NCBI GenBank assembly: GCA_002295925.1
Contig: DBGO01000003.1
Coordinates: 49,239-113,238 of the forward strand
DNA length: 64,000 nucleotides
Direction: 5' to 3'
Source of the DNA: Flavobacteriales bacterium UBA852
GTDB taxonomy: Bacteria; Bacteroidota; Bacteroidia; Flavobacteriales_E; Vicingaceae
The notes beneath the pieces are model-generated. The model saw only the letters and a list, made by a program, of their open reading frames with translations. It ran no database searches and had not been told where the DNA came from. Made by a program: the position numbers and the translations under genes. Within the stretch, counting starts at the first letter, position 1, and each line of letters begins with the position of its first letter. This document shows positions 16,743 through 25,620 of this stretch, in pieces.

Positions 16743-17318
16743 ATGAAAGTTTTGATAATTGATAATTACGACTCGTTTACGTATAATTTGGTGCATTATG
16801 TGCAAGGGTTTCTGCTGAATGAAGATACTTTGTCGGTTGTAAGAAACGATGAACTTTCGGTTAATGACATTAAGTTTTACGATAAAATAATTTTGTCGCC
16901 CGGTCCCGGCTTGCCCAATGAGAAGCAAAACTTGCTGCCGGCGGTTGAACAAGCTGTTCAACTACAAAAACACTTATTGGGCGTTTGTTTGGGTCATCAA
17001 GCGATAGCGCTATATTTTGGTGCAAAACTCAAAAATTTATCTCAACCCTATCATGGTGTCGCATCCGGAATGAACATAATAAATCCCTCGCCGTTATATA
17101 ATGGGATAGAAAACAATTTGAAAGTCGGACGATATCATTCTTGGGTGGTTGAAAATAGCAGTTTGCCCAATAATTTAGTTGTTGACGGTTTAGATGATGA
17201 AAATCGGATAATGTCCTTTCATCATATAACATTACCGGTATTTGGCGTGCAATATCATCCTGAGTCAATTTTAACCGAAAACGGTAAGAAAATAATCCAA
17301 AACTTCTTAAATATCTAA
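16743..17318 (+). CDS. pabA: Aminodeoxychorismate/anthranilate synthase glutaminase subunit
   Basis: A 191-residue class I glutamine amidotransferase that supplies ammonia to chorismate-using synthases. Seen: MKVLIIDNYDSFTYNLVHYV, the oxyanion/nucleophile block ILSPGPGLP and LLGVCLGHQAIALYFG (catalytic Cys), and the His-Glu pair in VQYHPESILTENG. TrpG and PabA cannot be separated by sequence alone; no trpE, trpD or pabB is nearby, which mildly favours PabA (folate) or an amphibolic role. A monocistronic unit with its own gaps on both sides. Confidence 0.9.
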   Translation: MKVLIIDNYDSFTYNLVHYVQGFLLNEDTLSVVRNDELSVNDIKFYDKIILSPGPGLPNEKQNLLPAVEQAVQLQKHLLGVCLGHQAIALYFGAKLKNLSQPYHGVASGMNIINPSPLYNGIENNLKVGRYHSWVVENSSLPNNLVVDGLDDENRIMSFHHITLPVFGVQYHPESILTENGKKIIQNFLNI

Positions 17319-17364
17319 TGGTAATAATCACGAAATCAGGTTTTTGCAATTTAATGTTAAGAAA

Positions 17365-17397
17365 TTGTTAACACAACCTTAATTTTTTGTAACTTTG
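17365..17397 (+). promoter_or_regulatory. Probable promoter of the MORN-repeat gene
   Basis: TTG (17365-17367), 22 bases, then TAACTTTG (17390-17397). This is an exact TAnnTTTG -7 element at permitted spacing, 38 bases before the ATG at 17436. Confidence 0.5.
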
Positions 17398-17435
17398 GAT
17401 AGTTGTTTACGTAAAAAATTAAAAAAGTGTTAGCT

Positions 17436-17819
17436 ATGAAATATATATTGACATTCATTTTAAGCGGATTATTACTTACCGGAGTAGCGCAATCAAATGT
17501 TAAAACTTCTACACAACCGGAATTAAAATCAGAAAAAGCAGAAGGCAAAGTTGTAACCTATTATCCCGGAACAAAACAAATAATGGAAACCGGTTATTAT
17601 AAAAATGGTCAAAAACACGGACAATGGATTCGGTACAACAAGCAAGGAGTAAAAATCAATGAGGCTTATTTTGATAACGGAAAACCTACCGGAAAATGGA
17701 TTGTATGGGATGATAATGGTGTGAAAAGATTTGAAATGCAATACGAAAACGGTAAAAAAACCGGCACTTGGTATATGTGGGATGAAAATGCCAATCTTGT
17801 ATCCGAACGCACTTATTAA
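17436..17819 (+). CDS. Exported MORN-repeat protein (YwqK-like)
   Basis: A 127-residue protein starting MKYILTFILSGLLLTGVAQS, a signal peptide; the ATG three codons upstream is less likely. The mature part has three MORN_2-type repeats: ETGYYKNGQKHGQWIRY, EAYFDNGKPTGKWIVW and EMQYENGKKTGTWYMW. Such repeats occur in proteins labelled YwqK antitoxin-like, but no toxin partner is next to it, so a toxin-antitoxin role is not supported here. Likely periplasmic or surface exposed. Confidence 0.8.
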   Translation: MKYILTFILSGLLLTGVAQSNVKTSTQPELKSEKAEGKVVTYYPGTKQIMETGYYKNGQKHGQWIRYNKQGVKINEAYFDNGKPTGKWIVWDDNGVKRFEMQYENGKKTGTWYMWDENANLVSERTY

Positions 17820-17854
17820 CCTTATCTTTTATAGCAAAATATTCTATTCCGAAG

Positions 17855-17885
17855 AAACTCCATTTGTTCAAATGGAGTTTTTTAA
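17855..17885 (+). terminator. Rho-independent terminator after the MORN-repeat gene
   Basis: A 12-bp perfect stem (17855-17866 with 17869-17880) is followed by a T-run. It separates the MORN-repeat gene from hpt. Confidence 0.85.
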
Positions 17886-17967
17886 TGTTTTAAAAGTTGG
17901 GCGACTAATCGTAGGTGTAGTGAAAGATAATAATTAACATTAACTCAATGTATCTAAACAAAAAATG

Positions 17968-17975
17968 TAAATTTG
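17968..17975 (+). promoter_or_regulatory. Possible -7 element for hpt-adk-obg
   Basis: TAAATTTG is an exact -7 motif 16 bases before the hpt ATG. No clear TTG lies at -33, so the call is tentative. Confidence 0.35.
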
Positions 17976-17991
17976 TATCGAAATACGAGTA

Positions 17992-18537
17992 ATGAAAAAA
18001 GTAATACTACACGACAAAACTTTTGTCCCTTATTTATCCGAATCCAAAATAAAGGAAGCAATACAGTCTTTGGCAAACTCAATCAATAATGATTATACGC
18101 ATAGCGAAAAACCACCGGTATTTATCAGTGTATTGAACGGTTCGTTTATGTTTACTGCCGATTTGCTCAAAGAAATAACTATTCCTTGCGAAGTATCTTT
18201 CGTAAAAATGGCTTCTTATCAAGGAACACAAAGCACCGGCAAAGTAAATGAATTGATAGGAGTAGATGAAAACCTCGAAGGCAGAGATATAATTTTGCTC
18301 GAAGACATTGTAGATACCGGAAATACCTTGCTGAAATTGGTTGATTTATTGAAAGCGCAAAAAATAAAAAGTTTAAAAATCTGCACCCTTTTATTCAAGC
18401 CCGAACCTTACCACAATCAGTTGCCATTAGATTATATAGGAATAGAAATTCCAAATAAATTTGTTGTAGGATATGGTTTGGACTATGATAATTTAGGAAG
18501 AAATCTAAAAGAAATTTATGTACTTACCGAAAACTAA
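17992..18537 (+). CDS. hpt: Hypoxanthine phosphoribosyltransferase
   Basis: A 181-residue cytosolic salvage enzyme that joins hypoxanthine or guanine to PRPP. Seen: VFISVLNGSFMFTADLL (PPi loop region), the PRPP-binding signature IILLEDIVDTGNTLLKL, and the C-terminal purine-binding IPNKFVVGYGLDYDNLGRNL. Length is normal. It is the first gene of a run hpt-adk-obg with short gaps (12 and 32 bases), and complements the PNP at 12391-13209 in purine recovery. Confidence 0.96.
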   Translation: MKKVILHDKTFVPYLSESKIKEAIQSLANSINNDYTHSEKPPVFISVLNGSFMFTADLLKEITIPCEVSFVKMASYQGTQSTGKVNELIGVDENLEGRDIILLEDIVDTGNTLLKLVDLLKAQKIKSLKICTLLFKPEPYHNQLPLDYIGIEIPNKFVVGYGLDYDNLGRNLKEIYVLTEN

Positions 18538-18549
18538 AAATCTGTAAAA

Positions 18550-19125
18550 ATGATAAATATAGTGCTATTTGGCCCTCCCGGTGCCGGTAAAGGAACACAA
18601 GCAGAAAAATTAAAACAACACTTTGATTTAATTCACTTGTCAACAGGAGATATTTTTCGAGCCAATATCAAAGGACAAACAGAATTAGGCAATCTTGCCA
18701 AAAGTTATATCGATAAAGGACAATTGGTTCCGGATGAGGTAACCATAGATTTGCTAAAAAGCGAAATGGATAAATATCCGGATACAAAAGGGTTTATTTT
18801 CGACGGCTTTCCGCGAACTACTGCTCAGGCAGAAGCTTTGGACAAAATGCTAGCCGAAAAAGGCGAAAAAGTTGATGTGATGGTTGCCTTGGAAGTACCC
18901 GAAGAAGAATTGAAAAAACGCTTGATGGCAAGAGCCGAGGTGAGCGGCAGAACAGACGATGCCGACCCGGAAATCATACAAAACAGAATTAATGTGTATA
19001 AAAAAGAAACCGCTCCGGTAAAAGATTATTATGCCGGCAAAGGAAAATACGTAGGTATAAACGGAGTAGGTTCTATCGACGAGATTTTTAACAAACTCGT
19101 AGAGGAAATAAATAAGCACATTTAA
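18550..19125 (+). CDS. adk: Adenylate kinase, short-LID form
   Basis: A 191-residue cytosolic enzyme (ATP + AMP to 2 ADP). P-loop GPPGAGKGTQ at about residues 8-17, AMP-binding block HLSTGDIFRANIKG, FDGFPRTTAQAEAL, and the LID hinge RAEVSGRTDD. The LID lacks the zinc-binding Cys insertion, giving the short form usual in Bacteroidota. It is placed between hpt and obg in one probable operon. Confidence 0.97.
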   Translation: MINIVLFGPPGAGKGTQAEKLKQHFDLIHLSTGDIFRANIKGQTELGNLAKSYIDKGQLVPDEVTIDLLKSEMDKYPDTKGFIFDGFPRTTAQAEALDKMLAEKGEKVDVMVALEVPEEELKKRLMARAEVSGRTDDADPEIIQNRINVYKKETAPVKDYYAGKGKYVGINGVGSIDEIFNKLVEEINKHI

Positions 19126-19157
19126 CAGAAAGGTCAAGCCCAAAACGGAATACGTCG

Positions 19158-20147
19158 ATGAACGACAATTTTATAGATTATGTAAAAATACATTGCCGTT
19201 CGGGTAACGGAGGGGCGGGCTCTGTCCATTTCAGACGAGAAAAATATATTCCCAAAGGCGGTCCGGATGGTGGCGACGGAGGACGTGGCGGTCATATTAT
19301 TTTGCGCGGAAACGAACAATTATGGACGTTATTGCATTTAAAATACCGAAAACACATTAAAGCCAAGCACGGTATGCCCGGAATGGGAGCGCATAAAACA
19401 GGTGCTTCAGGCGAAGATGTTGTGTTGGAAGTACCTTTGGGCACAGTTGCCAAAGATGCCGAAACCGGCAAAGTGCTTTTTGAAATTACTGAGCACGGCG
19501 AAGAAAAAATACTGATGAAAGGCGGACGTGGCGGATTGGGAAATGCCCATTTTAAAAGTGCCACCAATCAAACACCACGCTATGCACAACCCGGTGAAGA
19601 AGGCGAAGAAGGCTGGCGAATACTGGAACTTAAAGTCTTGGCAGATGTTGGTTTGGTCGGTTTCCCAAATGCCGGGAAATCCACGTTACTTTCCGCAATA
19701 ACAGCTGCTAAGCCCAAAATTGCCGATTACGCTTTTACAACCCTGACCCCAAATTTGGGTATTGTATCTTACCGTGACCATAAATCGTTTGTAATGGCCG
19801 ATATTCCCGGAATCATTGAAGGAGCTCATGCAGGAAAGGGACTGGGATTAAGGTTTTTAAGACATATTGAGCGCAATAGTACATTGCTGTTTTTGGTTCC
19901 GGCAGATGCCGATGATATTGCCCGGGAATACGAAATACTTTTACAGGAACTAAAAAAATACAATCCCGAATTATTAGACAAAAAACGCGTACTGGCAATA
20001 TCAAAAGCCGATTTGCTTGATGAAGAACTGAGAGAAGAAATTAAACCGGCTTTACCAAAAGATATTCCTTCCATTTTTATATCTTCTGTTACACAAGAAA
20101 ACATAGAAAAACTTAAAGATTTGCTTTGGCAAAGCATGACTGCTTAA
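19158..20147 (+). CDS. obgE: Obg-family GTPase
   Basis: A 329-residue ribosome-associated GTPase with roles in 50S assembly and stress signalling. Residues 1-155 are the Gly-rich Obg fold (SGNGGAGSVHFRREKYIPKG, GGDGGRGGH). The G domain has the P-loop GFPNAGKST (168-176), G2/G3 region with TLTPNLGIV and DIPGIIEGAHAGKGLG, and G4 SKAD. There is no C-terminal OCT domain, which is normal for this phylum. The chosen ATG at 19158 starts directly with the Obg fold. Confidence 0.97.
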   Translation: MNDNFIDYVKIHCRSGNGGAGSVHFRREKYIPKGGPDGGDGGRGGHIILRGNEQLWTLLHLKYRKHIKAKHGMPGMGAHKTGASGEDVVLEVPLGTVAKDAETGKVLFEITEHGEEKILMKGGRGGLGNAHFKSATNQTPRYAQPGEEGEEGWRILELKVLADVGLVGFPNAGKSTLLSAITAAKPKIADYAFTTLTPNLGIVSYRDHKSFVMADIPGIIEGAHAGKGLGLRFLRHIERNSTLLFLVPADADDIAREYEILLQELKKYNPELLDKKRVLAISKADLLDEELREEIKPALPKDIPSIFISSVTQENIEKLKDLLWQSMTA

Positions 20148-20171
20148 TAGTTGATTCTATTTGATAATCGA

Positions 20172-20756
20172 ATGAATTTTATAGAAAAAATAGAAGAGTT
20201 TGATGTGTCATTGTTTTTATGGCTAAATCAATTTCATTCTCCGTTTTTCGATACTCTTTTCGGTTGGATTACCTATAAGTTTACTTGGATACCTCTTTAT
20301 GCTTTATTTCTTTATTTATTCATTAAACAATATAGAAAACAATCGGTTTGGTTAATTATAGGAGCCGTTCTGGCAGTTGTCTTAGCCGACCAAATATCAG
20401 TAAACGCCTTTAAAGAAGTGTTTCAGCGTTATCGTCCTTGCCATAATTTGGAAATAAAAAACATGGTGCATATTATCAATAACCATTGTGGAGGGAAATA
20501 TGGTTTTGTATCCTCTCATGCCGCCAATACATTTGCAATTGCAGTATATATGCTCAAATCTTTGTCATTCTTCCATAAAAAATGGAAATATTTATTGATA
20601 TTTTGGGCGGTATTGGTTTCTTACAGTCGTATTTATGTGGGTGTGCATTATCCGGCAGATGTATTTGCCGGCGCACTTTTGGGTATTGCTTGCGGTTATC
20701 TGGCATTTGCCGGAGCGCAATTTTTAATGCGAAAATTCAACTTCGATAATTCTTAA
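20172..20756 (+). CDS. PAP2-family membrane phosphatase
   Basis: A 194-residue integral membrane protein, probably a lipid phosphatase (undecaprenyl-pyrophosphate phosphatase-like). The start at 20172 gives MNFIEKIEEFDVSLFLWLN, typical of the family; an ATG seven codons earlier is less likely. Phosphatase motifs: KEVFQRYRPCHN, then GFVSSHAANTFAI in place of the usual PSGH motif, and SRIYVGVHYPADV (catalytic His and Asp). About five or six hydrophobic helices. It starts 24 bases after obg and could be cotranscribed. Substrate not determined. Confidence 0.88.
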   Translation: MNFIEKIEEFDVSLFLWLNQFHSPFFDTLFGWITYKFTWIPLYALFLYLFIKQYRKQSVWLIIGAVLAVVLADQISVNAFKEVFQRYRPCHNLEIKNMVHIINNHCGGKYGFVSSHAANTFAIAVYMLKSLSFFHKKWKYLLIFWAVLVSYSRIYVGVHYPADVFAGALLGIACGYLAFAGAQFLMRKFNFDNS

Positions 20757-20766
20757 ATTATCTCTT

Positions 20767-21189
20767 CTAACCGATAAAATAGTCCAAACTGAATTTCCCG
20801 CCACCATAAATAACAAGAGTGAACAGCATAACTATATAATAAAGCGGAATTTCAAAACCATTGTTTCCGGCTTCGAAGCCATTACCCCAATGCACGGTTT
20901 TAATGGCTACAATCATAGTAATTATCAATGGAATGGATATTAAGCGCACACCTAAACCCAAAGTCAGCAATAAAACACCCAAAGCTTCGGTTGTAGCAGC
21001 GATATAAGCGTTAAGCGCAGGCAACGGCATACCTATTCCTTCAAGCCATTGTATAATACCGTCAATATTTTACCATTTCATCATGGCGGGTTTGTAAAAT
21101 CCGTAAGCCAAGACCAATCGCATAAACAATAATGGCAAATCTTGAAGAGAAGATACTTTTTGAACAAAAAGGTTGTAATAGCGTTTCAT
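20767..21189 (-). pseudogene. DoxX-family membrane protein gene interrupted by an in-frame TAA
   Basis: From ATG at 21189 the frame reads 39 residues (MKRYYNLFVQKVSSLQDLPL..., ending FYKPAMMKW), then TAA at 21072-21070, then continues in the same frame as NIDGIIQWLEGIGMPLPALN and on through three hydrophobic helices to the stop at 20767. Without the stop the product would be about 140 residues, the normal length of DoxX-like proteins. The stop falls where the family usually has a Lys or similar residue after the conserved KW, so one A-to-T change (AAA to TAA) would explain it. The downstream 87-residue part has its own ATG (21030) but lacks the first helix. A sequencing error is the main alternative. 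Confidence 0.8.
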
Positions 21190-21275
21190 AGTTCTGAATT
21201 TAAAAAAGTTTAGTCAAATCTATAAAACAAAGGGCAGGAATATTGTCGTGGAGAGGATGTAAAGCATATAAAACA

Positions 21276-21303
21276 AAAAAGTCCGGATATTTCCGGACTT
21301 TTT
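21276..21303 (-). terminator. Terminator after tRNA-Gln
   Basis: A stem of 9-12 bp (21276-21287 with 21292-21303) closes a TATT loop and, on the minus strand, is followed by T-rich sequence. It directly follows the 3' end of the tRNA-Gln gene. Confidence 0.8.
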
Positions 21304-21304
21304 G

Positions 21305-21377
21305 TTGCCCGACCAGGGCTCGAACCTGGACTCTTCTGAACCAAAATCAGACGTGTTGCCAGTTACACCATCGGGCA
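21305..21377 (-). tRNA. tRNA-Gln (anticodon UUG)
   Basis: Minus strand, 73 bases including the discriminator A. The acceptor arms TGCCCGA and TCGGGCA pair fully. The anticodon stem TCTGA/TCAGA encloses the 7-base loop TTTTGGT with anticodon TTG. The T arm is CCAGG/CCTGG around TTCGAGC. The CCA end is not encoded. It stands alone and is followed by a terminator. Confidence 0.95.
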
Positions 21378-21505
21378 TTGAGGAGGGCAAATTTAGAAAA
21401 TCTTTTTTTACCGGCAAATAATTTTTTAAAAATCTTTAAGAGTATTTACAAAAGATATGTTTACTAAAATTCATATATTCGCAAACATTATAAAAATGTA
21501 TTGGC

Positions 21506-24500
21506 ATGAATTATACAAAGTTGAACAATATTGTAGGTTGGGTAGTGTGGGCTATCGCAACGTATGTTTATGTATCTACTATAGAGCCGACAGCCAGCTT
21601 TTGGGATTGTGGCGAGTTTATAGCAACAGCTTATCGTTTAGAGGTCGGACACCCGCCCGGAGCACCTTTATTTATGCTTATTGCCCGTTTTTTCACGCTG
21701 TTTGCGTCGCCCGAGAATGCTGCTGTAATGGTTAATATTTTATCGGCACTGAGTAGTTCGTTTACTATTCTCTTTTTGTATTGGACCATTACATTGTTAG
21801 CCAAAAAAATAGCCCTTAAAACGTCAGGTGAACTGACAAAGGATAAAATATTTGCCATTCTCGGAAGTGGCGTAGTTGGCGCATTGGCTTATACTTTTAC
21901 CGATTCGTTTTGGTTCTCTGCCGAAGAGGGTGAGGTTTACGCTATGTCATCATTGTTTACTGCTGTGGTGTTTTGGGCTATATTAAAGTGGGAAGAATCT
22001 TTTGGTCAACCACATAATCTTAAATGGCTGGTTTTAATCGCTTATTTAATGGGATTGTCTATTGGAGTCCACTTACTGAACTTATTGGCAATTCCGGCAA
22101 TAGTTTTTGTATTTTATTTCAAATCTAATCCGGAGGTTACACCCAAAGGGTTTATTAAAGCGGGCATATTGTCCATTGTTATTTTGGGTGTTGTGCAGTA
22201 TGGTATTATTCCCGGATTTTTCAAAATTGCTTCTTGGTTTGAATTGATGTTTGTCAATGGTTTTGGGCTGCCCAAACACAGTGGACTTTTATTTTACATC
22301 GTGTTGGTTGGAGCGGCTATTTATTATGGATTGAAAATTACCAAAGAAAAAGGCAATTATATTGTCAATACGGCATTATTGTGTTTAACTGTTATTTTAA
22401 TCGGTTACTCTACTTATGCTGTAATTATTATTCGTTCGTCGGCAAATCCGCCAATGGATGAAAATAATCCGGAAAATGTATTTACCCTTCTTTCGTATTT
22501 AAATCGTGAACAATATGGCGACCGTCCGCTATTATACGGTCAATATTTTAATTCGCCATTAGATGCCAATCAACCTTATATTGACGAAGGTTATAATTAT
22601 TATTTTGACAAAAAAACAGGCAAATACGAAAAAGGAGCACCCAAATCGAAACCAAATTACGATAAGCGTTTTCAGGGTTTATTGCCAAGAATGTGGAGTC
22701 CTCAGGCACAACACGTGAGAGCGTATAAAAAATGGTCGGATTTTAAAGGGAAACCCATAAAATACACCGATGCACGAGGGGAAACCAAAATCATTAATAA
22801 GCCTACTTTTGGCGAAAATATGAAGTTCTTCAAAGACTATCAGCTCGACTGGATGTATTGGCGTTATTTTATGTGGAATTTTGCCGGACGTCAAAACGAT
22901 ATTCAAGGACATGGCGGAATTTTATACGGTAACTGGATTAGCGGAATAGATTTTATTGACGAAGCACGCCTTGGTCCACAAGACAACTTGCCGGCAAGTA
23001 TGACAGAAAACAAAGCATACAATAAATTCTATATGTTGCCTTTTATTCTGGGACTTTTAGGCTTGGTTTTCCAGTTTACAAAAGATAAAAAAGATTGGTT
23101 TGTGGTGTTTTTGCTGTTTTTCTTTACAGGAATAGCCATTGTTATTTACCTGAACCAATACCCATATCAGCCGCGTGAGCGTGATTATGCTTATGCCGCA
23201 TCATTTTATGCGTTTTCCATTTGGATAGGATTTGGCGTATATGCTCTGTATGATTTACTTAAAGAAAAAGTGAAAATTCCGGGAACGGTTGCCGCCGTTT
23301 CGGTTACATTATTGACATTGGTTGCCGTGCCCGGCATTATGGCAAAAGAAGGATGGGACGACCACGACCGTTCGCATCGTTATACGGCACGTGATTTTGC
23401 CAAAAATTACCTCGATTCGTGTCCCAAAAACGCCATACTCTTTACAAACGGTGATAATGATACATTCCCCTTGTGGTATGTGCAAGAAGTAGAAGGATAC
23501 AGAACCGATGTGCGTGTGGTGAATTTAAGCTTACTGAACACCGATTGGTACATTGAGCAAATGAAACGTAAAGCATACGATTCTGACCCAATTCCCGGAA
23601 TTTTAAGACCGGAAAAATACCGTCAGGGAACCAATGATTATATACCGATTTATGCAAAATTCAAAGAGCCAAAAAATGTTACGCAAGTTATCAAATTCGT
23701 TGATGACGACAGTAAACAATCAAAAATACAATTGATGGATGGCTCGTGGAGAGATTACATTCCAACAAACCAATTTAAAGTGCCTGTCAACAAAGAAAAA
23801 GTGAAAAAATTAGGTGTTGTTGATAAAGAGCACGAAAACCGAATTGTAGATGAATTGGTTTGGAAAGTAAACAAAAACATTCTTTACAAAAACGATTTGA
23901 TTATATTGGATATTTTGGCCGCCAACGATTGGGAACGTCCTATTTGCTTTGCCATTACTACCGGCGACGACGCTTACATGAACCTAATGCCTTATTTTGA
24001 GTTGGATGGATTGGTTTATCGTTTGGTGCCATATAAAGCACAAAGCCACGACGGACAAACCGGAGAGGTAAATACCGATATTATGTACACAAACTTGATG
24101 GAGAAATTCCAGTGGGGCGGAATGGATAGTGAACATAATATCTATATGGATGAAAATAATCGTCGTATGACAATGAATTTGCGAAATAATTTTGCCCGTT
24201 TGGCAGAAGCATTTATTGCAAAAGGAGAAAAAGAAAAGGCGGTAGAAGTTCTTGATCGATGTTTGGAAGTAATGCCCGAGCGCAATGTACCGTATAATTT
24301 CTTTATGTTGCCAATTGTAGAATCGTATTATCATGCGGGAGCAAATGAAAAGGCCAACGCATTAAACAAACGATTATATGATATATACGATGACGATTTG
24401 GATTATTATATGAGTTTACCGAAAGAGCATCAAAAATCGGTTCAAAATGAATTGAACCGAGCAATTGCCGTATTGAACAGATTGGTACAGTTGGCACAAA

Positions 24501-24583
24501 TAAACGGTCAGCAAGAGTTATATAAAGAATTGTCAGAAAGATACAAAACATTACCATTGCCAAATATGAACCAAATGCAATAA
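21506..24583 (+). CDS. DUF2723 membrane protein, glycosyltransferase family 117
   Basis: A 1025-residue polytopic inner-membrane protein. About twelve hydrophobic helices occupy residues 1-300 and 500-620, and a soluble C-terminal part with TPR-like helices follows (LAEAFIAKGEKEKAVEVLDR). The first periplasmic loop carries the conserved acidic motif FWDCGEFIATAYRLEVGHPP, and EEGEVYAMSS follows in a later loop. These are the marks of DUF2723, classed as GT117, with the topology of lipid-linked-sugar-using GT-C enzymes such as protein O-mannosyltransferases. The acceptor is unknown; glycosylation of exported proteins is an inference. The thioesterase gene starts 2 bases after the stop. Confidence 0.9.
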   Translation: MNYTKLNNIVGWVVWAIATYVYVSTIEPTASFWDCGEFIATAYRLEVGHPPGAPLFMLIARFFTLFASPENAAVMVNILSALSSSFTILFLYWTITLLAKKIALKTSGELTKDKIFAILGSGVVGALAYTFTDSFWFSAEEGEVYAMSSLFTAVVFWAILKWEESFGQPHNLKWLVLIAYLMGLSIGVHLLNLLAIPAIVFVFYFKSNPEVTPKGFIKAGILSIVILGVVQYGIIPGFFKIASWFELMFVNGFGLPKHSGLLFYIVLVGAAIYYGLKITKEKGNYIVNTALLCLTVILIGYSTYAVIIIRSSANPPMDENNPENVFTLLSYLNREQYGDRPLLYGQYFNSPLDANQPYIDEGYNYYFDKKTGKYEKGAPKSKPNYDKRFQGLLPRMWSPQAQHVRAYKKWSDFKGKPIKYTDARGETKIINKPTFGENMKFFKDYQLDWMYWRYFMWNFAGRQNDIQGHGGILYGNWISGIDFIDEARLGPQDNLPASMTENKAYNKFYMLPFILGLLGLVFQFTKDKKDWFVVFLLFFFTGIAIVIYLNQYPYQPRERDYAYAASFYAFSIWIGFGVYALYDLLKEKVKIPGTVAAVSVTLLTLVAVPGIMAKEGWDDHDRSHRYTARDFAKNYLDSCPKNAILFTNGDNDTFPLWYVQEVEGYRTDVRVVNLSLLNTDWYIEQMKRKAYDSDPIPGILRPEKYRQGTNDYIPIYAKFKEPKNVTQVIKFVDDDSKQSKIQLMDGSWRDYIPTNQFKVPVNKEKVKKLGVVDKEHENRIVDELVWKVNKNILYKNDLIILDILAANDWERPICFAITTGDDAYMNLMPYFELDGLVYRLVPYKAQSHDGQTGEVNTDIMYTNLMEKFQWGGMDSEHNIYMDENNRRMTMNLRNNFARLAEAFIAKGEKEKAVEVLDRCLEVMPERNVPYNFFMLPIVESYYHAGANEKANALNKRLYDIYDDDLDYYMSLPKEHQKSVQNELNRAIAVLNRLVQLAQINGQQELYKELSERYKTLPLPNMNQMQ

Positions 24584-24585
24584 AA

Positions 24586-25005
24586 ATGACAAGCAAGTTA
24601 TATCATAGTGCAACATTTACGGTAAAATGGTCGGATGTTGACCCCAATAAACATTTGCGTGGTGCGGTATATATGGATTATGCCGACCACGCTCGTATTT
24701 CTTTTTTGCTCGAAAACGGGATTACCAACGAATTTTTAAATCAATTGGGTTTTGGTCCCGTGTTGTTTAATGCCAATATCGAATATTTTAAAGAAGTATT
24801 TTTAAATGATAAAATAACCGTAGATTGCTTTATTGTGGATATGTCTGATGATTTTAAGAAATTCAGCATTATGCATTTGCTTAAAAATCAAAATGGTGAT
24901 GAAGTAGCTAAAATTACGGTAAACGGAGCGTGGATGAATTTAAAAACCCGAAAAATAGAATCGCCGCCAAAAGAAATGACAGATAAGTTAAGTCTGATGC
25001 AATAA
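24586..25005 (+). CDS. Acyl-CoA thioesterase, 4HBT (hotdog) family
   Basis: A 139-residue hotdog-fold protein. The N-terminal block VKWSDVDPNKHLRGAVYMDY contains the catalytic Asp position typical of 4-hydroxybenzoyl-CoA thioesterase-like enzymes (D-x-x-x-H). The rest matches the beta-sheet pattern (EYFKEVFLNDKITVDCFI, KITVNGAWMNLKTRKI). The substrate cannot be assigned. It follows the GT117 gene at 2 bases, so it is probably translated from the same message, although a functional link is not obvious. Confidence 0.85.
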   Translation: MTSKLYHSATFTVKWSDVDPNKHLRGAVYMDYADHARISFLLENGITNEFLNQLGFGPVLFNANIEYFKEVFLNDKITVDCFIVDMSDDFKKFSIMHLLKNQNGDEVAKITVNGAWMNLKTRKIESPPKEMTDKLSLMQ

Positions 25006-25014
25006 CAAAAGGCT

Positions 25015-25569
25015 TTACTTTATTCTGTAAACTAAGTTTAAATTCAAGCGTATCAAATTTATTTTTGTCGGGGGCAAATCTTCCGGAAAAGGTGATATTT
25101 TTTGTTTGTTGAGCGCAATATTTTGTAAATAACCGATGCGAGGTTCCAAATACCACTTCCCTGATTGGGATATTATCCATTTTGTGCCAAACATAATGCC
25201 TCCGCCAAACGAAGTAATATTAGCTATTTTGTGTTTGTCCGTCGAACTGTATGCCCCCCATTTTCCGAGTTGAAAAAACAGTGAGAAAAAACCGCCTTTT
25301 GCAAGGTTGTTTTTATAATGATAATTTACTTGTGTAATGTAAGTATTTCCTAACCAATAAAACGATTCATAATTAACTCCTCCAGTATTATACCACGCTG
25401 CACTGAGAGAAAAATAACGGGGCAAAAAGTATTCTGCTTCCAAACCGGTTGTTCTTCTAAAAAGATTCAACGTGTTGGTTTTAAGTGCTAATTTTGGTGT
25501 ATATTCTTGCGAATAAACGGTTGTATAGGTTGCAATTAAAATAAAGAAAGCTAGAAATTGTTTTTTCAT
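25015..25569 (-). CDS. Predicted outer-membrane beta-barrel protein
   Basis: A 184-residue exported protein. The start is placed at MKKQFLAFFILIATYTTVYS (25569), a clean signal peptide; a 10-residue upstream extension is not needed. The mature part alternates polar and aromatic residues with many Tyr/Trp/Phe (YFSLSAAWYNTGGV, GGFFSLFFQLGKWGAY, SGKWYLEPRIGYLQNI) and ends LNLNLVYRIK, consistent with an eight-stranded barrel ending near a hydrophobic strand. No specific family recognised. It is convergent with the thioesterase gene, with a 9-base gap. Confidence 0.7.
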   Translation of the reverse strand: MKKQFLAFFILIATYTTVYSQEYTPKLALKTNTLNLFRRTTGLEAEYFLPRYFSLSAAWYNTGGVNYESFYWLGNTYITQVNYHYKNNLAKGGFFSLFFQLGKWGAYSSTDKHKIANITSFGGGIMFGTKWIISQSGKWYLEPRIGYLQNIALNKQKISPFPEDLPPTKINLIRLNLNLVYRIK

Positions 25570-25620
25570 TAAACCTATATTTGTTTTGGCAAAATACATA
25601 AAAAATTAAGAATTTCCTTT

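Noticed and set aside
17436..17819. MORN-repeat protein as an antitoxin of a toxin-antitoxin pair
   Set aside because: It has a signal peptide and no adjacent toxin-like gene; the YwqK label is a family name only.
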